A DNA stretch of 64,000 bases from PALSA-600 sp963842335 (GCA_963842335.1 CAWJGF010000010.1:186001-250000), one strand, 5' to 3'; shown: positions 1 through 8,827, counted from the first letter of the stretch. Made by a program: numbers and translations. Notes: generated from the letters alone by a model not told the origin.

Positions 1-95
1 GCACGTTCTGCGACCGCTCGACCGACGAGGAGCTCGGCCGCCTCGCCGGTCGCGAGCCCGCCACACCACGTGAGAAGAAAGGGGTCACAGCATGA
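1..95 (+). CDS. C-terminal end of ferredoxin-type sulfite/nitrite reductase (partial)
   Basis: An open frame enters from the left edge and ends at TGA 93-95, overlapping the next start as ATGA. Only about 30 residues are visible, beginning TFCDRSTDEELGRLAG. This tail (an FC.R..DEEL..LAG pattern) resembles the C-terminus of ferredoxin-dependent sulfite or nitrite reductases, and the following genes are APS reductase and siroheme synthesis, which fits a sulfite reductase. The catalytic domains are outside the window, so the assignment rests on the tail and the operon context. Confidence 0.6.
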   Translation, partial: TFCDRSTDEELGRLAGREPATPREKKGVTA

Positions 96-874
96 GTGTC
101 GAGTTGCTCGACGACCTGGAAGCGGGCGAACTGAGTGTGGAGTTCGAGGGCCAGGAGCCGGAAGTCGTTCTTGAATGGGCGATCGAGCACTTTGCGCCGT
201 CGATCTCGATCTCGACTGCCTTCCAGACCGACGGTGCCGTCCTGCTGCACATGGCCTACGACATCGATCCGACGATTCGCATGTTCAGCGTCGACACGGG
301 ACGCCTGCCCGGCGAGACGTTCGAGCTGATCGAGGCGATGCGCGACCGCTATCCGGGTCTGCAGCTCGACCTGCTTTCGCCGAAGGCTGCGCCGGTCAAC
401 GCGATGGTCGGAAAGCACGGGCCGAACCTCTTCTACCGGAGCGTCGACAACCGCCTGCTTTGCTGCCAGGTGCGCAAGGTGCTCCCGCTGCAGCAGCATC
501 TCGCCGGTCTCGACGCGTGGATCACCGGGTTGCGCCGCGACCAGTGGGCGACGCGCAGCGACATCCGCAAGGTCGAGATCGACCACGACCACGGTGCGAT
601 CGTGAAGCTGAATCCGCTTGCGGAGTGGTCGGAGGACGAGGTGTGGGACTACGTGCGCGAGCACGACCTGCCGTACAACGGCCTCTACGACAAGGGCTAC
701 ACGTCTATCGGCTGCGCGCCGTGCACGCGACCGACGCAGAAGGGCGAGGACCTGCGAGCGGGGCGGTGGTGGTGGGAGACGAACGCGCCGAAGGAGTGCG
801 GCATCCATTGCGCCATCGAGACGGGCGGCCTCGAGCACGAGTTGCGCGCTCTGATCGGAGACGACAGTGACTGA
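92..874 (+). CDS. cysH: Phosphoadenylyl/adenylyl-sulfate reductase (APS-type)
   Basis: A cytoplasmic enzyme of 260 residues that reduces APS (or PAPS) to sulfite in assimilatory sulfur metabolism. The PP-loop nucleotide-binding region lies around residues 38-55 (STAFQTDGAVLLHMA). VDTGRLPGETFEL follows at 67-79. The paired cysteines at 124-125 (LLCCQVRKV) and a CAPC motif near residue 209 are the 4Fe-4S ligands that mark the APS-reducing branch. The catalytic cysteine is in ECGIHC near the C-terminus. The start at 92 has AAAGGGG about 8 bases upstream and overlaps the preceding stop by 4 bases. It is followed by siroheme genes, so the operon can supply both reduction steps and the sulfite reductase cofactor. 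Confidence 0.95.
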   Translation: MSVELLDDLEAGELSVEFEGQEPEVVLEWAIEHFAPSISISTAFQTDGAVLLHMAYDIDPTIRMFSVDTGRLPGETFELIEAMRDRYPGLQLDLLSPKAAPVNAMVGKHGPNLFYRSVDNRLLCCQVRKVLPLQQHLAGLDAWITGLRRDQWATRSDIRKVEIDHDHGAIVKLNPLAEWSEDEVWDYVREHDLPYNGLYDKGYTSIGCAPCTRPTQKGEDLRAGRWWWETNAPKECGIHCAIETGGLEHELRALIGDDSD

Positions 875-1355
875 GGCCACAGTGCAAGGAGTTCCAGCGT
901 TGCAGGGAGTTCAATTGCGCGGCGAGGCGCGCGACGTCGCGCTCGCCGAGGCTCAGACGGTGCACTCCCTGGCGCGCGACGAGCCGATGCGCTCGCGCTT
1001 CGCCGAGCTCGTGGCGGCGGTCGACGACGGGGACGTCGGTGGCGATTCGGCCGAGTTGCTCGAGTCGGTGCTCGAGCTGGGCTTGCAGACCGGGCGCATT
1101 CGGGCCTACTACGGCCCCGGCGGCGAGCAGGCCGCTCTGGCGACGCTGCGGAAGCTTCCGCGCGGCCGCGTGCGGTCCGACAGTGCCCGCGATGTCTCCA
1201 CCGCGCTCGCCGTGCTCGCCGGCTCCACGATCGACTCGGTCAAGATCGCGGCGGTAGCGCCTGGGGCGTTCACGCTCTCGATCGAGGCGGGCGGGGTGCA
1301 GGCTGCCGTACGCCTCGACGGAAACGGCGCGCGTCTGACGAGCCTCGCGACATGA
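867..1355 (+). CDS. Uncharacterised protein of the sulfate-assimilation operon
   Basis: A 162-residue protein starting with GTG inside the end of cysH and overlapping the next gene by 4 bases, so it is translationally coupled on both sides. No signal peptide or membrane segment is visible. The N-terminal half is charged and helical. The C-terminal half (about residues 90-162) alternates small and hydrophobic residues and may form a compact alpha/beta domain. I do not recognise the family. Its fixed place between APS reductase and the siroheme dehydrogenase suggests an accessory role in sulfur assimilation, which is inference only. Confidence 0.75.
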   Translation: MTEATVQGVPALQGVQLRGEARDVALAEAQTVHSLARDEPMRSRFAELVAAVDDGDVGGDSAELLESVLELGLQTGRIRAYYGPGGEQAALATLRKLPRGRVRSDSARDVSTALAVLAGSTIDSVKIAAVAPGAFTLSIEAGGVQAAVRLDGNGARLTSLAT

Positions 1356-1918
1356 GCGCCCCAGCCCGTCACTACATGGCGTGTCTCGACCTGCGCGGGC
1401 GCGATTGCCTCGTCGTCGGCGGGGGCCGGATCGCGACCGAGAAGGTTCACGGGCTGCTCGACTGCGAGGCGAAGGTAACCGTCGTCGCGCCGGCTGTCGA
1501 GGACGATCTGCGCCGTCTCCCCATTCGGGTCGACCGACGGCCGTTTCGCCGCTCCGATGTTGTCGGACGCTTCCTCGTGATTGCCGCGACGAATGATCGC
1601 GTAGTGAACGTCGACGTCTCGAGTGCGGCTGCTGAACGTTCGACGCTCTGCAACGTCGCCGACGACCCGGAGCTCTGCAGTTTCATTCTGCCGGCGATCG
1701 TCCGCCGCGATCCGATCCTCGTCGGTGTCTCGACCGGCGGTGCTTCGCCTGCTCTCGCGCAGCGCATCCGAGCAGATGTGGCCGAGCTGATTCGTCCCGA
1801 GCACGCGGCGCTGGCCGACCGTCTGGCCGCACTGCGACCGTGGGCCAAGCGCGAGCTGCCGACGTATGAGGAGCGGCGCGACTACTTCCAGGCTCTCGTC
1901 GCGGAGGCGCTCGGGTGA
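1352..1918 (+). CDS. Precorrin-2 dehydrogenase / sirohydrochlorin ferrochelatase (CysG N-terminal type)
   Basis: A 188-residue Rossmann protein resembling SirC, Met8 and the N-terminal part of CysG. It oxidises precorrin-2 to sirohydrochlorin with NAD, and in some members inserts iron to make siroheme. The dinucleotide motif is VVGGGRIATEKVHGLL at about residues 21-36, followed by AKVTVVAP. The family motif VSTGGASPALAQRIR lies near residue 128. ATG 1352 forms an ATGA overlap with the previous stop, and the next gene starts inside its own stop. Siroheme is the cofactor of the sulfite reductase at the start of the operon. Whether it also carries chelatase activity cannot be told from sequence. 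Confidence 0.92.
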   Translation: MSAPARHYMACLDLRGRDCLVVGGGRIATEKVHGLLDCEAKVTVVAPAVEDDLRRLPIRVDRRPFRRSDVVGRFLVIAATNDRVVNVDVSSAAAERSTLCNVADDPELCSFILPAIVRRDPILVGVSTGGASPALAQRIRADVAELIRPEHAALADRLAALRPWAKRELPTYEERRDYFQALVAEALG

Positions 1919-2634
1919 GCGTCGCGATCGTCGGCGCCGGGCCCGGTGACCCAGGTCTCGTGACCGTCCGGGCGCTCGAGCTCATCCGCCAGTGCGACGT
2001 GCTCGTCTACGACCGCCTCGTCTCGGACGAGCTTGTCCGCTCGGCGGCCGGCGCCGAGCGGATCGCGCGCGAAGGCCTGATGCAGGAGGCAGTGAACGAC
2101 CTGCTCGTACAACACGGCAGGCGCGGCGTCGCCGTCGTTCGCCTGAAGGGCGGCGATCCGTTCATCTTCGGGCGCGGCTCCGAGGAAGCGAACGCACTTG
2201 AAGCGGCCGGGCTCGAGTTCGAGATCGTCCCGGGAGTCTCGACGTTCACTGCGGTGCCGGCGCTCGCCGGGATCCCGCTCACCGCGCGCGGTGTAGCCGC
2301 GCAGGTGACGATTCTCACCGGCACCTCGGGCGACGGCAGCGACCTCGACTACGACCACCTTGCTGCAACACCGGGCACGCTGGTGATCTTCATGGGATTG
2401 AGGCGTGTGGAGCACCTCGCCGAGAGCCTGATCCTCGCCGGCCGCAGATTCGATGAGCCCGCTGCCGTGATCTCGCGGTTGTCGCTCCCGGACGCGCAGG
2501 TCCGAACGGGCACCCTCGGCACGCTCGCCGAGGTGGCGCGCGGACTGCCGACGCCGTCGCTCGTGCTGATCGGCGACGTCGTCGCCGATGTTCGCGACCG
2601 CGCTGCACTTGTCGCTCTCGCCCAGAGTGCGTGA
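1915..2634 (+). CDS. cobA: Uroporphyrinogen-III C-methyltransferase (SUMT)
   Basis: A 239-residue SAM-dependent methyltransferase that converts uroporphyrinogen III to precorrin-2, the branch point to siroheme and cobalamin. Family motifs are clear: VAIVGAGPGDPGLVTVRALE at the N-terminus, VVRLKGGDPFIFGRGSEE near residues 73-90, and GIPLTARGVA near 120. The GTG start at 1915 overlaps the upstream stop by 4 bases. In this operon the product most likely feeds siroheme for sulfite reductase. It is the last gene of the operon and converges on a MarR gene 7 bases away, with no hairpin terminator visible between them. Confidence 0.95.
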   Translation: MSVAIVGAGPGDPGLVTVRALELIRQCDVLVYDRLVSDELVRSAAGAERIAREGLMQEAVNDLLVQHGRRGVAVVRLKGGDPFIFGRGSEEANALEAAGLEFEIVPGVSTFTAVPALAGIPLTARGVAAQVTILTGTSGDGSDLDYDHLAATPGTLVIFMGLRRVEHLAESLILAGRRFDEPAAVISRLSLPDAQVRTGTLGTLAEVARGLPTPSLVLIGDVVADVRDRAALVALAQSA

Positions 2635-2641
2635 GGGCGCG

Positions 2642-3067
2642 TCAGGCCTCGCTGAGACGGCGCAGCAACGCGACCGCGTCCGCGAGGAGCTTCTGCTCTG
2701 CTGCGGTCAGCTCATCCGAGATCGCATGTGAGAGCCAGCCTTCGCGGCGTTGTCGTTCGGCTGCGAGGCACTCCCGTCCGCGAGCGGTCAGCTCGATGAG
2801 GATCTGCCGGCCGTCGGTCGGATCCGGCGTGCGGACGACGAATCCCTCGCTGTGCAGCTCGGCCAGCGTCTGGGCCATCGACTGCGGCCGCATCCGTTCC
2901 GCGGCGGCGAGCCCGCTCGTTGTCTGCGCCCCTGCGCGATCGAGACGGCTGAGCACCGCGGCGTGCGAGGTCGGGAGCGCGTTGTCGGTGCGGAGGCGGC
3001 GCACGAGCTGGCCGAGGACGATCCGCAGCTCGCTCGCGACGGTCGCAGCGTCGATCTGTGGCGCCAT
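2642..3067 (-). CDS. MarR family transcriptional regulator
   Basis: A 141-residue winged-helix protein. The DNA-binding part spans about residues 30-100, with the recognition segment around RMRPQSMAQTLAELHSEGFV and the wing DPTDGRQILIELTARG (the MarR DxxDxR pattern as DPTDGR). It is divergent from the DHA2-type transporter at 3128, with only 60 bp between the starts. That arrangement is typical of a local repressor of an efflux pump that dissociates on binding a small ligand. The ligand is unknown. Confidence 0.9.
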   Translation of the reverse strand: MAPQIDAATVASELRIVLGQLVRRLRTDNALPTSHAAVLSRLDRAGAQTTSGLAAAERMRPQSMAQTLAELHSEGFVVRTPDPTDGRQILIELTARGRECLAAERQRREGWLSHAISDELTAAEQKLLADAVALLRRLSEA

Positions 3068-3127
3068 GGCGGGATCATAGGCAACGATGGACAGGGAAAC
3101 TGTTCAGGCTGCCTGTAGGATTAGGGA

Positions 3128-4873
3128 ATGGCCGAGAGCGTCGAGAGCGGTGTTGTCGAGAGCGGTGTTGGAGATCGGTACAAGTGGGTCGCGCTCTCGA
3201 ACGTGACTCTGGGCGTGCTGCTCGCGACGCTCGACGCGTCGATCGTGCTGATCGCGATGCCCGACATCTTCCGCGGCATCCATCTCAGCCCGCTGCGCCC
3301 CGGCAACAGCTTCTACCTCCTCTGGATGATTCTCGGCTACCTGGTCGTCACGAGCGTGCTCGTGGTCGGGCTCGGCCGACTGGGCGATCTCTTCGGGCGC
3401 GTGCGCATGTACACGCTCGGGTTCGCGATCTACACGGTGGCGTCGCTCCTGCTGACGATCGACTGGATGGAGGGACGCGCCGGCGCTGACTGGCTGATCA
3501 GCTTCCGCCTCGTGCAAGGGGTGGGCGCCGCGTTCCTGATCGCGAACTCGGCAGCGATTCTCACCGACGCCTTCCCGGCGAACCAGCGCGGGATGGCACT
3601 CGGGCTCAACAACGTCGTCGGGATCAGTGGGCAGTTCATCGGGCTCATCGTCGGCGGCCTCCTGGCCCCGATCAACTGGCGGCTGATCTTCCTCGTCTCG
3701 GTTCCGTTCGGCCTCTTCGGGACGGTGTGGTCGCATCGGAAGCTGCGCGAGATCGGTGTTCGCAACCCCGCGCCGATCGACTGGTGGGGCAACGCCACCT
3801 TCGCGCTCGGGCTCGTGCTGATCATGATCGGAATCACCTACGGGATCCGCCCGTACGGAGGCCACCCGATGGGCTGGACGAGCCCCTTCGTGCTCGGTTG
3901 CCTCGGCGCGGGAGTCCTGCTGCTCACGATCTTCGTGATCATCGAGTCTCGCATCGAGCATCCGATGTTCAAGCTGCCGCTCTTCCGGATCCGGGCGTAC
4001 ACGTTTGGGGTGCTCTCGAGCTTCCTGTCCGCGATCGCGCGCGGCGGGCTGATGTTCATGCTGATCATCTGGCTGCAGGGGATCTGGCTGCCTCAGCACG
4101 GCTACAGCTTCAGCCAGACGCCACTGTGGGCAGGTATCTACATGCTGCCGCTGACGATCGGCTTCCTCATCGCCGGGCCGGTGTCAGGCGTTCTCTCCGA
4201 CCGCTTCGGCTCGCGGCCGTTCGCGACTGCCGGGATGCTCGGCTCGGCGTTCAGCTTCGTGCTACTGGACACGCTGCCGGTCGACTTCACCTACTGGGAG
4301 TTCGCGGGTGCGCTGCTTCTGATGGGGCTGTCGATGGGAGCCTTTGCCTCCCCGAACCGCGCCGGCGTGATGAACAGCCTGCCGGCGGGTGATCGCGGCG
4401 CCGGCGGCGCGATGAACCAGACGTTCCAGAACTCGGCGCAGGTGCTCTCGATCGGCATCTTCTTCACGCTCATGATCATCGGCCTCGCGGCGACGCTGCC
4501 CACGTCCCTCGCCGCCGGCCTCCAGGCGCACGGCGTGCCCGCGGCCGCGGCGACGCACGCCGCACATCTGCCGCCGGTCTCCGTGCTCTTCGCGGCGTTT
4601 CTCGGGTACGACCCCGTACGCGAGCTACTCGGCCCGAGCGTCGTCGGCCACCTGTCCGCGACGAACGCCGCCGCCGTCGGGAACCACGACTTCTTTCCGA
4701 ATCTGATCGCGGGGCCGTTCCACGCCGGTCTGCACAAGGCATTCGCATTCGCGATCTGCGCCTGCCTCCTGGCGGCGGCCATGTCGTGGTCGCGCGGCCG
4801 TCGCCCCGCCGAGCAAGATGTACCGGTCCCGGCGAAGCGGCTGGCCGGCGGCTCCGAGCCCGACACCATCTAA
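3128..4873 (+). CDS. MFS transporter, DHA2 (EmrB/QacA-like) drug:H+ antiporter family
   Basis: An integral membrane protein of 581 residues with about 14 hydrophobic helices, the DHA2 pattern. Helix 1 carries SNVTLGVLLATLDASIV, resembling the LDxTIVNVALP signature of this family. The loop motif A is GRLGDLFGRVRMY, and motif C-like glycine-rich residues follow in GISGQFIGLIVGG. Probably a proton-driven exporter of hydrophobic compounds; the substrate is unknown. It is divergent from a MarR regulator that probably controls it. It is longer than most DHA2 proteins because of an extended loop before the last helix (about residues 460-535, rich in Ala and His). Confidence 0.88.
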   Translation: MAESVESGVVESGVGDRYKWVALSNVTLGVLLATLDASIVLIAMPDIFRGIHLSPLRPGNSFYLLWMILGYLVVTSVLVVGLGRLGDLFGRVRMYTLGFAIYTVASLLLTIDWMEGRAGADWLISFRLVQGVGAAFLIANSAAILTDAFPANQRGMALGLNNVVGISGQFIGLIVGGLLAPINWRLIFLVSVPFGLFGTVWSHRKLREIGVRNPAPIDWWGNATFALGLVLIMIGITYGIRPYGGHPMGWTSPFVLGCLGAGVLLLTIFVIIESRIEHPMFKLPLFRIRAYTFGVLSSFLSAIARGGLMFMLIIWLQGIWLPQHGYSFSQTPLWAGIYMLPLTIGFLIAGPVSGVLSDRFGSRPFATAGMLGSAFSFVLLDTLPVDFTYWEFAGALLLMGLSMGAFASPNRAGVMNSLPAGDRGAGGAMNQTFQNSAQVLSIGIFFTLMIIGLAATLPTSLAAGLQAHGVPAAAATHAAHLPPVSVLFAAFLGYDPVRELLGPSVVGHLSATNAAAVGNHDFFPNLIAGPFHAGLHKAFAFAICACLLAAAMSWSRGRRPAEQDVPVPAKRLAGGSEPDTI

Positions 4874-4884
4874 GGAGGCAACTG

Positions 4885-5565
4885 ATGCGCGTTCGCTGGT
4901 ACGGCCAATCGACCTTTCTGCTCTCGGGCGTCCGGACGGTGTTCATCGATCCCTTCGGCGACATGGGCGAGGCACTCGTCGCGCGTGGTCTGGAGTTTCG
5001 CTACCCCCCGATCGAGGGCGCGACCGCAGAGGTGCTGCTCGTCACCCATGAGCATCGCGACCACAACGTGGTCGACGTCGTCGGTGGCGAGCCCGTCGTG
5101 ATCCGCTCGACGGCGGGGCGCTTCGAGTCTCCGATCGGTGAGGTCGTGGCGATCGCCTCGGAGCACGACGACGCTGCCGGGACGGTGCGCGGTCCCAACA
5201 CGATCTTCCGCTTCGAGCTCGACGGCTTCGCCTGCGCTCATCTCGGCGACTTCGGCCAGCCGGCGCTCCGACCCGAGCAGCGCGCGGCGCTCGGCGAGGT
5301 CGACGTCCTCTTCATCCCGGTCGGTGGCAGCGCCACGATCGGCGGCGCGCCGGCCGCCGAGGTCGTTCGTTCGGTTGCACCTCGTCTGGTCGTGCCCATG
5401 CACTACAGAACACCGGCGGTGAACTTCCTCGACCCGCCCGACGAGTTCCTGGCCGCGCTCGCTGTCGACCCGACGGAGCTCGACACAAGCGAGTTCGAGG
5501 TCGAGGCGGTGATCGGGACGGCTGCAGCCCCGAGCGTCGTGCTCCTCTCGCCGCCGCTCGCCTGA
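4885..5565 (+). CDS. MBL-fold metallo-hydrolase (UPF0173-like)
   Basis: A 226-residue metallo-beta-lactamase-fold protein. It begins MRVRWYGQSTFLL, typical of the L-ascorbate-6-phosphate-lactonase/UPF0173 branch. The metal site THEHRDHNVVD (HxHxDH) lies near residues 53-63. A later aspartate region (HLGDFGQ) and a C-terminal histidine (VPMHYRTP) complete the usual ligand set. ATG 4885 is preceded by a strong AAGGAGG, so I use it rather than earlier in-frame starts inside the transporter. It lies 11 bases after the MFS gene and is probably co-transcribed. The substrate is unknown. Confidence 0.9.
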   Translation: MRVRWYGQSTFLLSGVRTVFIDPFGDMGEALVARGLEFRYPPIEGATAEVLLVTHEHRDHNVVDVVGGEPVVIRSTAGRFESPIGEVVAIASEHDDAAGTVRGPNTIFRFELDGFACAHLGDFGQPALRPEQRAALGEVDVLFIPVGGSATIGGAPAAEVVRSVAPRLVVPMHYRTPAVNFLDPPDEFLAALAVDPTELDTSEFEVEAVIGTAAAPSVVLLSPPLA

Positions 5566-5680
5566 CCGCCCGTTCTCGAGGTCGCTTTACCCTCGCTTTA
5601 CGTCGAACTCGCAGAACGCGTACGGCGGCCAGGGATGCTCGACGATCGGAATCGACAGAGCGTGCCGACAGGAGCGTGCG

Positions 5681-7471
5681 ATGAGGAGCAAGACAAACAG
5701 TCGGAAGCGGTTGGCGGCCACCGTCTCCGCCGCCGTACTTGCGCTTGTCGTGCTCGCGGGAGCCGCATCCGCCGCGGCGCCGACGGCCACTACGGGCCCA
5801 ACAACGGTCGTAGGATCGACGACCGCCACTGTGACCGGCACTGTCGTCCCCGGCGCTCAGTCGACGAACTGGCACGTGGAATACGGGACCTCGACGTCGT
5901 ACGGAACGAGCACTTCCGCCAAGAGCGCGGGCTCCGGCTCGAGCTCGGTCGCCGTCTCGGCCGGCCTGACGGGGCTGAAGTTCGGGACGACCTACCATTA
6001 CCGCGTCGTCGCGACGAACGGCGCCGGCACGAGCCACGGAACGGATGCCGTCTTCACGACGACGGTCCCGCCCGACGTGACCACGGGCACCGCCTCCAGC
6101 ATCACGGCCTCCGCGGCGACGCTGAACGGAACCGTCGACCCGAACGGTCGCGACACGACCTTCTACTTCGAGTACGGGACATCGACGAGCTACGGAACGA
6201 AGACCGCCGTCAAGAACGCGGGCTCGCCGACAACCCCGCAGCCCGAGTCGGCCGGGATCTCCGGCCTGCAGGCCGGTCGCGCCTACCACTTCCGCATCGT
6301 CGCCTCGAGTGACGCCGGTACGACCGTAGGCAAGGACTCCGCGTTCACGACCAGCGCAGCGCCGACGGTCGCCACGGGTGACGTGTCGTCGGTGACGCCG
6401 ACGACAGCCACACTGCACGGAGCAGTGAACCCGAACGGTCTTTCGACCACACGGTGGTTCGAGTACGGCACGTCGACGCGCTACGGATCGAAGACAGCGT
6501 CGACAAGTGCCGGCTCGGCAACGACCGCGGGCTCGGTTTCGGCGGGTGTGAAGAGCCTCAAGGCGGCGACGACCTATCACTACCGGCTCGTCGCGCAGAA
6601 CTCGAGCGGCAAGACGTTCGGCGCAGACCGCAGCTTCTCGACCGTGGGCGCGCCGTCGGCCCAGACAGGTTCGGCGCAGGCCGTCGGTCCCGACCTCGCG
6701 GTCCTGACCGGATCGCTCGATACCAAAGGCCGCGCGACGACCTGGTGGTTCGACTACGGCCCGACAGCGAGCTACGGCAAGTCGACCTCGTCCAAGAGTG
6801 CCGGGTCGACTGCAGGCTCGCAGAAGGTCAGCGCGACGCTGACCGGCCTCACGCCCGCCACGACCTACCACTATCGGCTCGTGGCGAAGAGCGACGGGGG
6901 GACGACGGTCGGTGCGGACGGGACATTCGTGACCGCGGGAGTGACGCTCACCGTGCTCGCTCGGGACGTCGTCTTCGGCGGCCGCGTCACGCTCTCCGGG
7001 ATCGTCCCCACCCACCAGACCGGTGAGCAGGTCGTGATCTATGCGCAGACGTACGGCGGCGGGTCGTTCCAGGCGAGGTCGACGGTGCTCACCGGCCCGA
7101 ACGGCACGTGGGCCTTCATCGCGAAGCCCGGGATCGCCACCACCTACGAGGCGAGTTGGCGAGGCGGGATGAGCGCACCGGTCTCGATCGGTGTGCATCC
7201 GTCGATCGCCCTGCGCCAGACGGCGAAGAAACGGTTCGTCGTCCATGTCGCCGGTGCCCGCTCCTTTGCCGGCCGCCTGATCCAGGTCCAGCGCCGCGCG
7301 AACGGGCGCTGGTCGACGATCAAGCGGGTGCGGCTCGGCGCCCGCTCACGGGCGGACTTCGGCGTCTCGTTGCCGAAGGGTCGTTCGACCGTCCGGATCG
7401 CGTTCAGCGTCAATCAGGCCGGAGTCGGGTTCCTCGGCGGCAAGAGCCGTGCGATCACCGTCAAGCGTTAG
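5681..7471 (+). CDS. Secreted fibronectin-type-III-like repeat protein
   Basis: A 596-residue extracellular protein with a Sec signal peptide (a Lys/Arg-rich start, then a hydrophobic run ending GAASAAAP at about residue 37). Four related repeats of about 95 residues follow. Each has a tyrosine-rich strand (VEYGTSTSYGT, FEYGTSTSYGT, FEYGTSTRYGS, FDYGPTASYGK) and a later TTYHYR or AYHFR strand, the hallmark of FN3-like domains common in Thermoleophilia. The last 180 residues form a different beta-rich domain that may be Ig-like. There is no LPxTG motif or C-terminal anchor. Probable roles are adhesion or polymer binding. The start has AGGAG about 7 bases upstream. Confidence 0.85.
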   Translation: MRSKTNSRKRLAATVSAAVLALVVLAGAASAAAPTATTGPTTVVGSTTATVTGTVVPGAQSTNWHVEYGTSTSYGTSTSAKSAGSGSSSVAVSAGLTGLKFGTTYHYRVVATNGAGTSHGTDAVFTTTVPPDVTTGTASSITASAATLNGTVDPNGRDTTFYFEYGTSTSYGTKTAVKNAGSPTTPQPESAGISGLQAGRAYHFRIVASSDAGTTVGKDSAFTTSAAPTVATGDVSSVTPTTATLHGAVNPNGLSTTRWFEYGTSTRYGSKTASTSAGSATTAGSVSAGVKSLKAATTYHYRLVAQNSSGKTFGADRSFSTVGAPSAQTGSAQAVGPDLAVLTGSLDTKGRATTWWFDYGPTASYGKSTSSKSAGSTAGSQKVSATLTGLTPATTYHYRLVAKSDGGTTVGADGTFVTAGVTLTVLARDVVFGGRVTLSGIVPTHQTGEQVVIYAQTYGGGSFQARSTVLTGPNGTWAFIAKPGIATTYEASWRGGMSAPVSIGVHPSIALRQTAKKRFVVHVAGARSFAGRLIQVQRRANGRWSTIKRVRLGARSRADFGVSLPKGRSTVRIAFSVNQAGVGFLGGKSRAITVKR

Positions 7472-7478
7472 AACGACG

Positions 7479-7742
7479 TCAGCCGCCACTGATGGCGGCG
7501 ATCACCTCGATGCGGGAGTGGGGTTCCAGCGGCGTGTCGAGTGCCGCACGCTGCCCGTCGACGTAGAAGTGGATGTGCGGGCGGATGGCGGGGCCGGCTT
7601 CGCAGAGACGGTCGCGCAGGCCCGGCCAGTCTCGGTCGAGCTCCGCGATCGCGCCGTCGACGGTGGACGCGTCGACCTCGACGTGGCGGGTGAGCCCGGT
7701 GAAGAGCGGCGTCAGGGTTCCTGGGAGATGGAGGTCGGCCAT
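7479..7742 (-). CDS. MoaD/ThiS-family ubiquitin-like protein
   Basis: An 87-residue beta-grasp protein ending in the Gly-Gly tail (IEVIAAISGG) that MoaD/ThiS proteins use for adenylation and thiocarboxylation. The VDGQRAALDTPL segment matches the family turn before the last strand. It lies 8 bases downstream of a BNR/sialidase-like propeller gene on the same strand, and no MoaE, MoeB or ThiF partner is visible. It could therefore be a sulfur carrier working with enzymes encoded elsewhere, or a small-modifier protein. The start is preceded by GAGAGGAA. Confidence 0.85.
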   Translation of the reverse strand: MADLHLPGTLTPLFTGLTRHVEVDASTVDGAIAELDRDWPGLRDRLCEAGPAIRPHIHFYVDGQRAALDTPLEPHSRIEVIAAISGG

Positions 7743-7750
7743 CGTTCCTC

Positions 7751-8827
7751 TCAGTCCAGGATCGCAACCTCGACGGATGAGATCGCCGGGAGGTAGCTCG
7801 CGATCTCGGTCCAGTTGTCGCCTTCGTCGGCGCTTGCGAAGACCTGGCCGGTGCTCGTGCCGAAGTAAAGGCCCGGAGTGTCGTAGGAGTCGATGGCCAT
7901 CGCCTCGCGCAGGACGCCGAGGTGCGCTCCTTCCTGAGGAAGACCGCGTCCGAGCCGCTGCCAGCTCGAGCCGGCGTCTGCCGTGCGCCAGACGGCTGCC
8001 GCGCCTTCCGGCATGCAGCGGCCGTGCCCGGGATCGAGCGGGATCACATAGAAGGTGTCTCGATCGTGCGGGTGGGCTGCCGCCGCGAACCCGAAGTCGC
8101 TCGGGAGTCCCTCGCTGATCTCGGTCCAGCTCTCGCCGGCGTCGTCGCTTCGGTGCATGCCGCAGTGGTTTTGCTGGTACATGCGGTTCGGGTCGGACGC
8201 CGAGCGAACGACCTTGTGCACGCAGAACCCGACCTCATCGTGCGGCCGTGGCCATTCGGCGCGTAGACCGCGGTTTCGGGGCGTCCACGAGGCGCCCTCG
8301 TCCGCTGTCTCGAAGAGCCCGACGCCTTGCACGATCGCCCAGAACCGAGAGCTGTCGTCGGAGTCGAGCATGAGCGCAGAGAGACCGAGATGCCCAGGGG
8401 GCTGGTTCGCTGGATCGTCCCAGTCCTCGCTCCCCGGCTGCCCCGCGAGCGTCGAGAGCGGTGACCAGGTTGCTCCCTCGTCTCTACTGGCGAAGATGCC
8501 CGGGGCTTCTGCGCCGACGAGGATGCGTCCTGGCGACGCCGCGACGCTCGAGACCTTCGACAGCTTCCTGCCGTCGTCTCCGTGCACCAGCCCTTCGCTG
8601 GAGAGCGTCCACGTCTCGCCGAGATCGCCGCTGCGCCACACCGCCGACCCGTGCCACTCGCTCGCCGCCGCCGCGTAGATCGCACCCGAAACGGGCTCGA
8701 GCACCGCGTGGTAGACGGGCCATCCTTCGCAGTACGGCCCCCTCAAGGACCAGTCGCGTCGGCCGCCGTCGCTTTCGAGCACGAAGCAGCCCTTCCGAGT
8801 TCCGATCAAGAGCACCGTTTGCGACAA
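7751..8827 (-). CDS. BNR/sialidase-like beta-propeller protein (VPS10/exo-alpha-sialidase fold)
   Basis: A 358-residue protein built of repeated beta-propeller blades with Asp-box type turns: SxDxGxxW appears as SGDLGETW, SRDEGATW, TADEGASW, SDDAGESW, TADAGSSW and SADEGDNW. No signal peptide is apparent (starts MSQTVLLIGTRKGCFVLE), so it is probably cytoplasmic. The TTG start at 8827 is chosen because GGAGGTGA sits just upstream. True sialidase activity is doubtful: the arginine triad is not evident. It forms a two-gene unit with the MoaD-like protein. Confidence 0.82.
   Translation of the reverse strand: MSQTVLLIGTRKGCFVLESDGGRRDWSLRGPYCEGWPVYHAVLEPVSGAIYAAAASEWHGSAVWRSGDLGETWTLSSEGLVHGDDGRKLSKVSSVAASPGRILVGAEAPGIFASRDEGATWSPLSTLAGQPGSEDWDDPANQPPGHLGLSALMLDSDDSSRFWAIVQGVGLFETADEGASWTPRNRGLRAEWPRPHDEVGFCVHKVVRSASDPNRMYQQNHCGMHRSDDAGESWTEISEGLPSDFGFAAAAHPHDRDTFYVIPLDPGHGRCMPEGAAAVWRTADAGSSWQRLGRGLPQEGAHLGVLREAMAIDSYDTPGLYFGTSTGQVFASADEGDNWTEIASYLPAISSVEVAILD

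Noticed and set aside
5312..7246. A 644-codon open frame opposite the fibronectin-like gene
   Set aside because: Arg/Gly-rich composition and no ribosome site; it is the antisense shadow of the high-GC repeat gene.
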